Part shown: piece by piece, positions 24,980 to 34,263 of the stretch
Position numbering within the stretch: the stretch's first letter is position 1
Layout of the letters: each line of letters opens with the position of its first letter
From: an uncultured Dorea sp.
GTDB taxonomy: Bacteria > Bacillota > Clostridia > Lachnospirales > Lachnospiraceae
Length of the DNA stretch: 64,000 nt
Assembly: GCA_910578495.1 (NCBI GenBank)
Contig: CAJTRE010000002.1
Coordinates: 1 to 64,000, forward strand
Direction: 5' to 3'
Position numbers and translations under genes: made by a program
Notes under the pieces: model-generated
Told to the model about the DNA's origin: nothing
Databases searched by the model: none
Seen by the model: the letters and a program-made list of their open reading frames with translations, nothing else

Positions 24980-24998
24980 ATGAGTTTGACAAACTCAT
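24980..24998. terminator. Short palindrome past the alpha-galactosidase gene
   Basis: ATGAGTTTG / CAAACTCAT, a 9-bp inverted repeat around one base, 12 bp past the stop of the alpha-galactosidase gene. The minus strand lacks a T-tract after it, so it is only a weak terminator candidate. Confidence 0.35.
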
Positions 24999-25009
24999 AA
25001 AAAGATACA

Positions 25010-27238
25010 TTATAGTATATCCACTGCTTTCAAATGATACAGCCTAGACATGTAATCTCCCTGTTTTTCCCTTCCAGCCTTCAAAAGACCGGAGGAATAA
25101 TCTGACGTGATAATTCCAATCTGCATAAGTTCGCCGCCGGAATGTATCTCCTCACCATTTACACAATATTCCATATCCTCTGCAATCCCTTTTAATTTGA
25201 GTCTTCGAAGCGGTGCATTGGATGGTTGAAGCACGCGGTAATAACCAACAAGCGCCTCTTTTCTATCGTCGGAAACAACCATCCATGCCGTCTCATTTCC
25301 CTCAAACGGACTCTTCAAGCGATAGAATGTGCCTTGCTGAATCAACTTTCGATTCGCTTTCATGAACGCAACCTGTTCTTTCATTTCACAAAGTTCTTCT
25401 TCGCTAAGCTGTGTAATATCAAGTTCGTACCCGAATGTTCCGAAATATGCCACATTTGCTCTTGTGGAAAGGGAAGTATCTCGGAACGTCTGATGATTCG
25501 GCGCCGCGGAAACATGACTTCCGATACAGCTTACCGGATATACCACCGATGTTCCATACTGAATCTTCAGACGTTCTACCGCATCCGTATTATCTGACGC
25601 CCATCCCTGCGGTGCGTAATAAAGAATGCCCGGATCAAATCTCGCCCCTCCGCTGGCACATGACTCAAACAATATTTCCGGGAACCTTGTTGTCAATCTG
25701 TCATACAAATCATACACACCTAAAATGTATTTGTGCCGTACTTTTCCCTGATATGCCCTGTCGTTACCGTTTGAGAATACTTCTGCCATATTGCGGTTCA
25801 TATCCCATTTTACATAAGACACATTTACTTCAGCAAAAATTTTTTCAAGTAGTCCGTAGATATAATCCACAACTTCTTTCTTAGAAAAATCGAGAAGAAG
25901 TTGATTACGGCTCTGGCTTATATTACGCTCAATGTCTCCCAGCACCCAGTCCGGGTGCGCTCTGTATAAATCACTGTCTCTGTTGAAACTTTCCGGCTCA
26001 ATCCAGATGCCAAATTTCATACCAAGGCTGTTAATCCGCTCTGCCAGACCTTTAATACCCTTTGGAAGTTTTGCCATATGCGGATACCAGTCTCCAAGGG
26101 AACTTGTACTGTCGTCACGTCGGCCGAACCATCCATCATCGAGTACGAAAAGCTCAATACCGATATCATTCGCCACATCTGCAATATCCATAATCTTCTC
26201 TTCATTAAAATCAAAATAAGTGGCTTCCCAGTTGTTAATCAGAATCGGACGTTCTTTATCCCTCCACACACCTCTTACCAGTCTTGTACGATACAACTTA
26301 TGATACGTCTGGCTCAACTGATTCAAGCCGTAACCGGAATATGCCATGACAACTTCCGGCGTCTGGAACTCTTCTCCCGTCTTTAGCTCCCAGTAAAACC
26401 CATTCGGATGAATCCCCATAAGTACACGAGTCACATCATAGTTATCTACTTCTGCCTGTGCCAGAAAATTACCGCTGTAAACAAGACTGAATCCATACAC
26501 TTCACCACTAAATTCATCTGTATTCGGATGCTTTAACGCTAGGAACGGATTAAACTGATGACTGCTGCAGCCACGCATACTGTGTACACTCTGAACACCA
26601 TAGTCGAGCCTGCGCTCTCTAATGTTACGCTCTCTCGACCAGCCGCCCGCAAGATCTACCATCACATAGTCCATGTCCGGGAAATCCACACAACCGCTGA
26701 GCGCACTAAGAAGAGTCACCGTTTCGCTGCATAAATTGATAAATCTTACATTCTTCGCAATAACCGGGTAATCTTTGAAAATCGTATATGTCAAAATGAT
26801 ATTGACATCTTTTCTTTTATCCTGAAGCGTAATTTCAAGTGTTTCCGCCTCGCTCTCATTCTCCACATATGTAGCCGGAAGACCGTTTAGTCTCTTCTTC
26901 CCTGCATAGATACGATGCTCTTTGTACTCAAATTCTGTGATATTACTTCCGTTTTCCCATAGTATTTCGTATGCTCCGTAGCGTACATCACCATTCCCAT
27001 ATGTCGGATACTCCTGTCTTGCACTTTCAAGGGAAAAATAATTGTCCTCTTCCGTCGGGCATGCCGCCATATCTCTTCTGCTCTCCTCTACAAGATAGCC
27101 ATAATCCCGGTTTTCCGAAAGTCGTTTGCCATAATATAAGTTTCCTAACTGTCCATTTTTCAAAATCTTAAAAATATAACTAATGTCATCATTATACAGA
27201 TGAAATTGTCCGCTTTTTTCATTAAATCTAACTGCCAT
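25010..27238 (-). CDS. Alpha-galactosidase, glycoside hydrolase family 36
   Basis: 742 residues, the usual size of bacterial GH36. An N-terminal beta-supersandwich (to about residue 330) is followed by a TIM barrel with FVLDDGWFGRRDDSTSSLGD, FGIWIEPE, the nucleophile Asp in YVKWDMNR (about residue 480), the ESCASGGARFDPGI block and the acid/base Asp in WASDNTDAVERL (about residue 545). There is no signal peptide, so it acts in the cytoplasm on imported melibiose, raffinose or stachyose. It is the last gene of an operon with two sugar ABC permeases and a binding protein, opposite an AraC regulator. GGAAGGAAAGACGAT precedes the ATG. Confidence 0.95.
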   Translation of the reverse strand: MAVRFNEKSGQFHLYNDDISYIFKILKNGQLGNLYYGKRLSENRDYGYLVEESRRDMAACPTEEDNYFSLESARQEYPTYGNGDVRYGAYEILWENGSNITEFEYKEHRIYAGKKRLNGLPATYVENESEAETLEITLQDKRKDVNIILTYTIFKDYPVIAKNVRFINLCSETVTLLSALSGCVDFPDMDYVMVDLAGGWSRERNIRERRLDYGVQSVHSMRGCSSHQFNPFLALKHPNTDEFSGEVYGFSLVYSGNFLAQAEVDNYDVTRVLMGIHPNGFYWELKTGEEFQTPEVVMAYSGYGLNQLSQTYHKLYRTRLVRGVWRDKERPILINNWEATYFDFNEEKIMDIADVANDIGIELFVLDDGWFGRRDDSTSSLGDWYPHMAKLPKGIKGLAERINSLGMKFGIWIEPESFNRDSDLYRAHPDWVLGDIERNISQSRNQLLLDFSKKEVVDYIYGLLEKIFAEVNVSYVKWDMNRNMAEVFSNGNDRAYQGKVRHKYILGVYDLYDRLTTRFPEILFESCASGGARFDPGILYYAPQGWASDNTDAVERLKIQYGTSVVYPVSCIGSHVSAAPNHQTFRDTSLSTRANVAYFGTFGYELDITQLSEEELCEMKEQVAFMKANRKLIQQGTFYRLKSPFEGNETAWMVVSDDRKEALVGYYRVLQPSNAPLRRLKLKGIAEDMEYCVNGEEIHSGGELMQIGIITSDYSSGLLKAGREKQGDYMSRLYHLKAVDIL

Positions 27239-27278
27239 ATCGTCTTTCCTTCCTGTCTCACCGTCTTACTTTCTTATT

Positions 27279-28109
27279 CTACAGTTTTCCTCCTGATGTC
27301 GCAATACCCTCAATAAACTGTTTCTGGAATACTAAATATAAAATAATCATCGGAATGCAGGCAATCATGGACGCAGCCATAAGTTCCGGGAAGTTTGAAC
27401 CAAATTGTCCCTGAAGTTTTGCAAGCGCTGCCGCAAGCGGCATTGTGCTCTGCTCAGTGTTAGCAATCAGCGGCCACATTAATTCCTTGTATGCAAATAA
27501 TGCAGTAAAGATACCAAGCGCTACCATCGAGGATTTTGTAAGCGGCATCATAACATATAAGAATGTCTGCCCAATATTACATCCATCAAGCCTTGCCGTT
27601 TCTTCCAGATCTTTCGGAAGTCCCATATAAGCTTGACGCATAAGGAACGTACCAAAGGCTGTTACAATCCCCGGGAAAAGAAGTGAGAACATCGTATTCA
27701 GCAATCCAATTTTACTTACCATCAAATACTGCGGGATAATGAAAATCTGTCCCGGAACCATCATCTGAAATAATACGAGTGCAAAACAGAAATTTCTTCC
27801 TTTAAAGTGAAGACGGCCAAATGCGTATCCCGCCATCGTAGATGTAAATACAGCACAAAAAATACGAAGTACAATCAGCGTCAAAGTATTAATATACAGT
27901 TTAATGAAATCCATTTTTTCCATTGCTTTTACAAAAGCGTCCGTTCTCCATTCAGAAGGGAAAATTACAAATGGGTTAATCTGCATTGCCTCTGAGTTTG
28001 TCTTAAATGCAGTCAGTATCATCCACACAAAAGGAACAAGCATCATGATTGCCCCGAGAATCAGTACGATATGCTTTACTGCTTTCAATATTTTATCATT
28101 TCTCTTCAT
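27279..28109 (-). CDS. Carbohydrate ABC transporter permease, MalG type
   Basis: 276 residues with six membrane helices and the EAA loop (EETARLDGCNIGQTFLYVMMPL) near residue 185 that contacts the ATPase. It belongs to the CUT1 family of oligosaccharide importers. The ATG at 28109 has AGGAGG 11 nt upstream; a GTG two codons earlier is also possible. No ATPase is coded here; a shared MsmK-like ATPase from elsewhere is the usual solution. Confidence 0.9.
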   Translation of the reverse strand: MKRNDKILKAVKHIVLILGAIMMLVPFVWMILTAFKTNSEAMQINPFVIFPSEWRTDAFVKAMEKMDFIKLYINTLTLIVLRIFCAVFTSTMAGYAFGRLHFKGRNFCFALVLFQMMVPGQIFIIPQYLMVSKIGLLNTMFSLLFPGIVTAFGTFLMRQAYMGLPKDLEETARLDGCNIGQTFLYVMMPLTKSSMVALGIFTALFAYKELMWPLIANTEQSTMPLAAALAKLQGQFGSNFPELMAASMIACIPMIILYLVFQKQFIEGIATSGGKL

Positions 28110-28125
28110 TTTCACTCAGTCCTCC

Positions 28126-29043
28126 TTAATTATAGTGTACCCATTTCTTCTGTGCTATCATTTGAAATATCGTAATAATCATAATGACTACAAGCAGTAA
28201 TACAACAATGGCCGAACCATAACCTTTATTGTTTTCCACAAATGCATAACGATAGAATAAATATACAAGCGACTGTGTCTTTTTAAGAGCAGGACTTCCT
28301 GTACCAATCATCATATAGATGGAGTCAAAAATCTGCATAGAGCCAATCACTCTTGTCACAAGTACGAAGAACATGGTCGGTGAGATAAGTGGTACTGTAA
28401 TCTTAAAAAACTGTTGGAATACATTGGCTCCGTCAATCTGCGCCGCTTCGTAGTAATCCTTTGGAATCTCTTGCAGTCCCGCAAGGAACAGTACCATATT
28501 GTAACCAATGACAGACCATATACCTACGGCTGCTAGTGAATAAATCGCAATACCTGGATTCGAAAGCCATGCAACCGGTTTTAGTCCGATACTTTTAAAG
28601 ACATGATTAAAAAGTCCGAATTCTGTGTTAAACAACCATTTCCATACCATAGACGTAGCCGCCGGAGCAACTACCATTGGAAGAAAGTAAATCGCTCTAT
28701 ATGCAGAACGTCCTTGCATTTTTGCATTCAGCATTACTGCGATGATCAAAGCAATTGCAATAGAAATCGGTACTTCTACAATTGCATATTTGAGTGTGTT
28801 AATAAGCGCCTGCCATACTGCGCCATCCGAAAACAATCTTTCATAATTATCAAGTCCGACAAATATATACCCTCTTCCAAAAGCTCCTGTCTTATAAAAA
28901 CTCTGCCAGACTGTCTGAAAAATCGGAATAATGTTCAGTATAATCAGTCCAACGAGAGTTGGCAAAATGAATAACCAGCCCCATACAAATTCTGCACGTC
29001 TTCTATTTGTGAGTTTCTTTTCTTTATTATTTACCTTAGACAT
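28126..29043 (-). CDS. Carbohydrate ABC transporter permease, MalF type
   Basis: 305 residues with six membrane helices and the EAA loop YYEAAQIDGANVFQQFFKITVPL near residue 215. It pairs with the MalG-type permease 16 bp downstream. The N-terminal tail is basic and cytoplasmic. AAAGGAGCGTGAAAT lies before the ATG. With the adjacent alpha-galactosidase, the likely cargo is an alpha-galactoside. Confidence 0.92.
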   Translation of the reverse strand: MSKVNNKEKKLTNRRRAEFVWGWLFILPTLVGLIILNIIPIFQTVWQSFYKTGAFGRGYIFVGLDNYERLFSDGAVWQALINTLKYAIVEVPISIAIALIIAVMLNAKMQGRSAYRAIYFLPMVVAPAATSMVWKWLFNTEFGLFNHVFKSIGLKPVAWLSNPGIAIYSLAAVGIWSVIGYNMVLFLAGLQEIPKDYYEAAQIDGANVFQQFFKITVPLISPTMFFVLVTRVIGSMQIFDSIYMMIGTGSPALKKTQSLVYLFYRYAFVENNKGYGSAIVVLLLVVIMIITIFQMIAQKKWVHYN

Positions 29044-29073
29044 ATTTCACGCTCCTTTATCTACTACGATTTT

Positions 29074-29100
29074 GAGGGTATCCCCTTGCGAGATACCCTC
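29074..29100 (-). terminator. Intercistronic hairpin between binding protein and permeases
   Basis: GAGGGTAT pairs with ATACCCTC (29074-29081 with 29093-29100) in the gap between the binding-protein gene and the first permease. Such hairpins after binding-protein genes often protect the 5' mRNA segment or partly stop transcription, so that binding protein outnumbers permease. It has no T-tract. Confidence 0.5.
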
Positions 29101-29117
29101 ATCCGGTTTAACTATGT

Positions 29118-30407
29118 TTACTGCTCTTCTGCAAGGAACTGGTTCATTTCAACTGCGAAGTCTTTACATACCTTATCCATCGGTTTGGCTCCGCTGAATC
29201 CGTCTACCATTCTCTCCATCAATACCTGATACCAAACCTGTGTATTCTTTGAACTTGGATATGCCTGAGCATCTTCAAGCATATCTAAGTAAGCCTGCAT
29301 ATTAAAGTTTGGCTGTGCGTTCTTCCAGTTGTCGGATACGCCTTTATATGCCGCCATTGTAACACCTAATTCAGCCTGTTTTGTTTGAGCCTCTTTGGAG
29401 CCAAGATACTCAATCAGCTTCCATGCTTCTTCTGTGTGAGCACCCTTTGCAGATGCAGTCCAGCCAAGTCCATTAGAAATAGATTTTGTTCCGTTTGGTC
29501 CCTTCGGAAGTGGAGCGATGTCACAGTTTTCCTTTACAAAATCATTCTTTACAAGCTCCGGAATCATCCAAGACCCCTGGAATGACATAGCAACTGTTCC
29601 TGCTTCCATTAATGCGTCTGTTCCGTTCTCTGCCACTACACTGTATTCCGGCATAGAACCATCTTTGATAATTCCTTCGATTAACTGCATTGCTTCGATT
29701 GTCTTAGGATTGTCGAATCCGGAAGTTTTCTTATCTTCACTGATAACTTCTCCGCCGTAAGCATAGATTGTACTGTACCATGATTCCTGATAGCTTCCCG
29801 GCTTAATTGTTACACCGTACTGTCCTTTTTCCTTGTTTGTAAGTTTCTTGGCAATCTCTCTAAAGTCTTCCCATGTCCAGTCAGCAGTCGGATATGGGAT
29901 ACCTGCTTCATCAAACATTTTTTTGTTATACCATACTGCACACGTATCAATATCTTTTGGAATGCCTAATTGAGCGCCTTTTTCATTCTGGTAAATATTT
30001 ACAAGGTTTTCTGGGTAGTTTGCCAGATCGATCTTGTCACTTCTTTCAATCTTGTCTGTCAAATCTAAGAGAATATCATCGTATGCTGCATATGTAGCAA
30101 TCTGGTCTGAATGCATCCAGAATACGTCCGGCATTTCACCGCCCTGTGTTGCCGCTTCAAGCATTGTCCAGTATTCTCCCCATGGAGTAACCTGAATATC
30201 AACTCCGATTCCTGTTTCCTTTGTGAAATCGTCCATGATTTCCTTCAATCCAGGCTCCTGGTTGCTGTCCCAAATAGCAACGGTCAATTTTGCCTCTTTT
30301 CCTGAGCCGCTTTATTTCTTATCCTCGCCTTGCTTCGAACCGCAGGCCGCTAATGACAATGTCATCGCTGTAACTAATACGGCTGCCAAAATCTTTTTCA
30401 ATTTCAT
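29118..30407 (-). pseudogene. Sugar-binding lipoprotein with an in-frame stop after the lipobox
   Basis: Read through, this is a 429-codon CUT1 binding protein: a lipoprotein signal (MKLKKILAAVLVTAMTLSLA, lipobox LAAC with Cys22), a linker, then AIWDSNQEPGLKEIMDDFTK, PDVFWMHSDQ and the long SBP_bac_1 fold. A TAA at 30312-30314 (codon 32) interrupts it ten residues past the lipid Cys. The frame then stays open for 397 codons. A TTG at 30287 with GAGG in front could restart translation, but that product would have no export signal. The first ATG has a perfect GGAGGAG site. If the stop is real, uptake through this transporter should be poor unless the stop is read through. Confidence 0.85.
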
Positions 30408-30445
30408 AACACTTTCTCCTCCTTGTTTCTTCTTTTGATGGGTTT

Positions 30446-30474
30446 ATTATAAATATTCCATATGTCATTTTGAA
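30446..30474 (-). promoter_or_regulatory. Promoter of the alpha-galactoside operon
   Basis: TTCAAA (30474-30469) and TATAAT (30451-30446) on the minus strand, 17-bp spacer, about 40 bp before the binding-protein ATG. AraC-type sites probably lie in the 30475-30600 stretch between the divergent genes; I could not define them. Confidence 0.55.
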
Positions 30475-30633
30475 TGGCATAAAGTCCTTTTTCCATGTCT
30501 TTTTGTTACTTTTGCATATACCCCCCACAGTATATTTTTATATTGTGAGGTATTGCTAATTCATTCTGAAAAAGTGTTATGATACAATCATATTAAGTGC
30601 TATTTACATTGTTTATTTTACGGAGGAATTATC

Positions 30634-31518
30634 ATGAGTATGGGAATTCGCGGGAATAATGACATCTATCATTACGAAAAGGGTGTCCACTATCTACAAC
30701 TAGCCGAATGGCCGATGGAATCTTTATGTCTGACTCGCTGTGGTTATCATGAATGCCCGCCAGGGCACAGTTGGGGACCGAAGATGCGTCCGCAATATCA
30801 TATGCACTTTGTGATCAATGGCTGCGGAACACTGGAAATCAACAATAAAACCTATCATTTAAGCGCAGGAGACATCTTCCTTCTGCCGCCTAACACTGTA
30901 TCCCATTATTATGCAGACCAGGCTGATCCATGGCATTATGCTTTCACCTGTTTTGTCGGAACACAGGCAGAACGTTATTTACAAAAAGCAGGATTTACCG
31001 ATGAAGCCATTGTCCGAAAATGTAATATAGCAGTGGAACATTTCACCTCATGTATTGATGAAATGTTAGACGCACACCAGCTTACGGTAACGAATGAGCT
31101 TAAAAGAGCGGCCGCTTTATATAAGTTGTTTGCACTCCTTACGGAATCCAACGTATCTTCTGATTCCCGGAAGAACGCAGCGTCATACGACTATCCAAGC
31201 AGCTCTTATTTAGATCATGCACTGCAGTATATACATTTTAACTTTGAAAAGAATATTTCCATAACAGATATTGCTGATTTTGTAGGGATCACTCGCTCCT
31301 ATTTATTCCAGATATTTAAGCAGAACATGGATACTTCCCCCAAAGACTATCTCATGCGTTACCGCATGGAACATGCAAAGGAACTCCTAAAGACGACAGA
31401 TACTCCAATTAAAGACATTGCCTCCTCTGTCGGCTATCACGATCCTTTCACATTTTCCAAGATGTTCAGTAATACGGTCGGGATGCCGCCTACGGAATAT
31501 AGGAAAGAATACAAATAG
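30634..31518 (+). CDS. AraC-family transcriptional regulator (MsmR/RafR-like)
   Basis: 294 residues. The N-terminal half is a cupin sensor (HMHFVINGCGTLEINNKTYHLSAGDIFLLPPN), and the C-terminal 100 residues hold two helix-turn-helix motifs (ISITDIADFVGITRSYLFQIFKQ and IKDIASSVGYHDPFTFSKMFSN). It is divergent from the alpha-galactoside operon and almost surely activates it when an alpha-galactoside is bound. ACGGAGGAATTATC precedes the ATG. Confidence 0.93.
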   Translation: MSMGIRGNNDIYHYEKGVHYLQLAEWPMESLCLTRCGYHECPPGHSWGPKMRPQYHMHFVINGCGTLEINNKTYHLSAGDIFLLPPNTVSHYYADQADPWHYAFTCFVGTQAERYLQKAGFTDEAIVRKCNIAVEHFTSCIDEMLDAHQLTVTNELKRAAALYKLFALLTESNVSSDSRKNAASYDYPSSSYLDHALQYIHFNFEKNISITDIADFVGITRSYLFQIFKQNMDTSPKDYLMRYRMEHAKELLKTTDTPIKDIASSVGYHDPFTFSKMFSNTVGMPPTEYRKEYK

Positions 31519-31544
31519 AGTGGACATTTTCACATGTCCACTCT
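31517..31544. terminator. Terminator hairpin between the AraC gene and pyrD
   Basis: A perfect 11-bp stem (31517-31527 with 31534-31544, loop of 6) that overlaps the regulator stop codon, between the convergent AraC and pyrD genes. There is no strong T-tract. Confidence 0.65.
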
Positions 31545-31565
31545 AACCATTTGCCGCCAATCATT

Positions 31566-32483
31566 TTATTTTACAATTCCCACCATATCTTTCACATGTT
31601 CAAATCCATGCGTCTGCATATATTTCTCAATCCCGTCAATGACTTCCATTGTTACCGCCGGATTATGGAAATTTGCCGTTCCTACAGATACTGCGCTCGC
31701 TCCTGCCAGCAAGAACTCAATAGCGTCCTCTGCGCAAGAGATTCCACCCATACCGATAATCGGAATATTAACAGCCTGCGCCGTCTGGTATACCATACGG
31801 ACCGCCACAGGTTTTACGATTGGACCGGACACACCTCCGGTCTTATTTGCCAATGCAAACATCCTACGGTTAATATCAATCTTCATACCTGTAAGTGTAT
31901 TAATTAATGATACAGCGTCTGCGCCTCCGGCTTCCGCCGCTTTTGCTATCTCCGTAATATCTGTCACATTTGGCGTCAGTTTCATAATCACCGGCTGTCT
32001 GGCAAGCTTTTTAATCTGCCCGGTCAATTCTTCTACATGACGGGCGTCCTGACCAAATGCCAGAAATCCGGCATTTACGTTCGGACAGGAAATATTAATT
32101 TCCATCATATCAATCGGCTCATCTGCCAGACGTTCTACTACTGCCAGATATTCTTCCGGTGCGTGTCCGCACACATTGACGATAATCTTTGTATCCTGTT
32201 TTTTTAAAAACGGAATATCCCGCTGGCAAAACAATTCAATTCCCGGATTCTGAAGTCCGATGGCGTTCATCATACCGCCATACACTTCTGCTACTCGCGG
32301 CGTTGGATTACCGGACCAAGGAACATTTGCTACTCCTTTTGTCGTCACTGCTCCAAGCCGGCTCAAATCGACAAATTCCGAAAACTCTTCTCCTGAGCCA
32401 AAGGTACCGGAAGCTACTGTCACCGGATTCTTCCATTCTACACCTGCTATATTTACTCTCATATCTACGGATTTACTGCTCAT
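31566..32483 (-). CDS. pyrD: Dihydroorotate dehydrogenase, class 1B catalytic subunit
   Basis: 305 residues: a TIM-barrel flavoprotein with NIAGVEWKNPVTVASGTFGSG at the start, the catalytic Cys in NISCPNVNAGFLAFGQD (near residue 132), and GMGGISCAEDAIEFLLAGAS at the FMN phosphate. It oxidises dihydroorotate to orotate and passes electrons to PyrK, then NAD+. It overlaps the pyrK stop by one base (TAATG) with GGAGGTGG ahead. It is the last gene of the pyr cluster. Confidence 0.96.
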   Translation of the reverse strand: MSSKSVDMRVNIAGVEWKNPVTVASGTFGSGEEFSEFVDLSRLGAVTTKGVANVPWSGNPTPRVAEVYGGMMNAIGLQNPGIELFCQRDIPFLKKQDTKIIVNVCGHAPEEYLAVVERLADEPIDMMEINISCPNVNAGFLAFGQDARHVEELTGQIKKLARQPVIMKLTPNVTDITEIAKAAEAGGADAVSLINTLTGMKIDINRRMFALANKTGGVSGPIVKPVAVRMVYQTAQAVNIPIIGMGGISCAEDAIEFLLAGASAVSVGTANFHNPAVTMEVIDGIEKYMQTHGFEHVKDMVGIVK

Positions 32484-33268
32484 TAGATTTCCACCTCCGT
32501 CGCTAAGAATACCGGCCCGTCTTTGCAGATTCGTTTATTATTTACATTGCTGTGGGCATCCTTTTCCCTGCTCTTACACACACAGGCGAGACATGCGCCG
32601 ATACCGCATGCCATTCTTTCTTCCAAAGAAATATAGCACTCGATATGACGTTCCTCAGCATATGTTTTGATTGCACGAAGCATAGGCGTCGGACCACAGG
32701 CAAAAATCATATCTGCCTCCAGGTTCTGCTCCTCAATAGCATTCATTACATTTCCTTTTGTTCCGACGCTGCCGTCCTCTGTGGAAATGTACACTTCTCC
32801 GTTCTCCTCAAACTGCTCCTTTAAGAACGTCTGAGAATCTCTATAACCCACAACAATCTGTTTTTGCTCACAATCCATTTGTTTTGCAAGTTCCAAGATT
32901 GGAGGCACTCCAATACCGCCACCCATAAGAAATACACGCTTTCCTTCCGCTTTCTCATATGGGAATCCATTGCCCAGAGGTCCGATCAGGGAAATGCTAT
33001 CTCCCTCTTTCAACTTAGAAAACTGCTCGGTACCTGTGTTTTCCCCGGTCACGCGGTAAACTACTCGAAGAGCCTCGTGCTCTTTATCTATCTCACAGAT
33101 ACTAATGGGGCGTGGAAGTAATTTACTTCCATCATTCGTATACATTGATATAAACTGCCCTGGTCTGGCGCTTTTCGAAACTTCTGTACGAATCCACATA
33201 CTGAAGATACCGTCCGCAAGCATTTCCTGAGAGATTACAACTGCCTGTTCTTTCTTTCTTTCTGCCAT
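32483..33268 (-). CDS. pyrK: Dihydroorotate dehydrogenase electron-transfer subunit
   Basis: 261 residues: an FAD-binding barrel (LLPRPISICEIDKEHEALRVVYRVTG), a NAD-binding domain (RVFLMGGGIGVPPILELAKQM) and a C-terminal [2Fe-2S] site CGIGACLACVCKSREKD with a fourth Cys in KRICKDGPVF. It takes electrons from PyrD to NAD+. The partner gene follows directly. Confidence 0.96.
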   Translation of the reverse strand: MAERKKEQAVVISQEMLADGIFSMWIRTEVSKSARPGQFISMYTNDGSKLLPRPISICEIDKEHEALRVVYRVTGENTGTEQFSKLKEGDSISLIGPLGNGFPYEKAEGKRVFLMGGGIGVPPILELAKQMDCEQKQIVVGYRDSQTFLKEQFEENGEVYISTEDGSVGTKGNVMNAIEEQNLEADMIFACGPTPMLRAIKTYAEERHIECYISLEERMACGIGACLACVCKSREKDAHSNVNNKRICKDGPVFLATEVEI

Positions 33269-33330
33269 GATCTTCTCCTTCTATTTTACACAGTGAAATG
33301 CAGCATCACTGCTCAAAGTTTTCATACATC

Positions 33331-34257
33331 CTAGCGATTCTCTAACGCACTTCTAACATCTGCGGCCATATCCTCTACTGCCGCCCTGGAAGCCTCGCCA
33401 AAGTTTTCTTCTCCAAAGTCCGCATATTTCTCCTGCTTGTAGGCCGCAATAATTCCACGAGAGGAATTGATGATCGCACCCAGTCCGTCTTCATTAAAGA
33501 AATGTACCAAATCTTTCCCTTGTCCACCCTGTGCGCCGTATCCCGGAACGAGAATATACGCTTTCGGCATTACTTTACGAAGGGCTTTCCCCATCTCCGG
33601 ATAAGTAGCTCCTACAACTGCGCCCACATAACTATATGTATCGCCCATATGCTGTTCGCCCCATGCCGCTACTTTCTCGCCTACTAATTCGTAGAGCGGT
33701 CTGTCACCGATGAGCTGATCCTGAAATTCACCGCTGGATGGATTGGATGTTTTCACTAAGATAAACATCCCTTTTTTCTCTTCCTTACACACATCCAAAA
33801 ACGGATTCACTCCATCGGAACCAAGGTATGGATTCACTGTTACAAAATCTTCATTAAATGGAGCATAGGATTTGCTTCCCACCTGAACTTTTCCAAGATG
33901 TCCTACAGCGTATGCCGCAGAAGTGGAGCCAATATCTCCTCGCTTAATATCTCCAATCACTACCAGACCTTTTTCTTTACAGTAATCTACAGTCTTTTTG
34001 AATGCAGCAAGTCCTGGAAGTCCAAACTGCTCATACATAGCGATCTGTGGTTTTACCGCCGGAATCAGATCATAAGTTTTATCTACAATCTCTTTATTGA
34101 ACTGCCAGATTGCTTCTGCCGCTCCTTCTAACGTCTCTCCGTACTCAGCAAACGCTCTCTCCTGTACTTTCTTTGGAATATAATTTAACATTGGATCCAA
34201 GCCTACTACAATCGGCGCTCCTGTCTTCTGAATATTTGCAACTAATTTATTAATCAT
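33331..34257 (-). CDS. pyrF: Orotidine 5'-phosphate decarboxylase, subfamily 2
   Basis: 308 residues, longer than the common type (about 240). It has VGLDPMLNYIPKK and the active-site Lys/Asp tetrad in VVIGDIKRGDIGSTSAAYA, which marks subfamily 2. It makes UMP from OMP. It sits 62 bp before pyrK and 6 bp after pyrC. pyrB and pyrE are not in the window. Confidence 0.95.
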   Translation of the reverse strand: MINKLVANIQKTGAPIVVGLDPMLNYIPKKVQERAFAEYGETLEGAAEAIWQFNKEIVDKTYDLIPAVKPQIAMYEQFGLPGLAAFKKTVDYCKEKGLVVIGDIKRGDIGSTSAAYAVGHLGKVQVGSKSYAPFNEDFVTVNPYLGSDGVNPFLDVCKEEKKGMFILVKTSNPSSGEFQDQLIGDRPLYELVGEKVAAWGEQHMGDTYSYVGAVVGATYPEMGKALRKVMPKAYILVPGYGAQGGQGKDLVHFFNEDGLGAIINSSRGIIAAYKQEKYADFGEENFGEASRAAVEDMAADVRSALENR

Positions 34258-34263
34258 CTTCTT

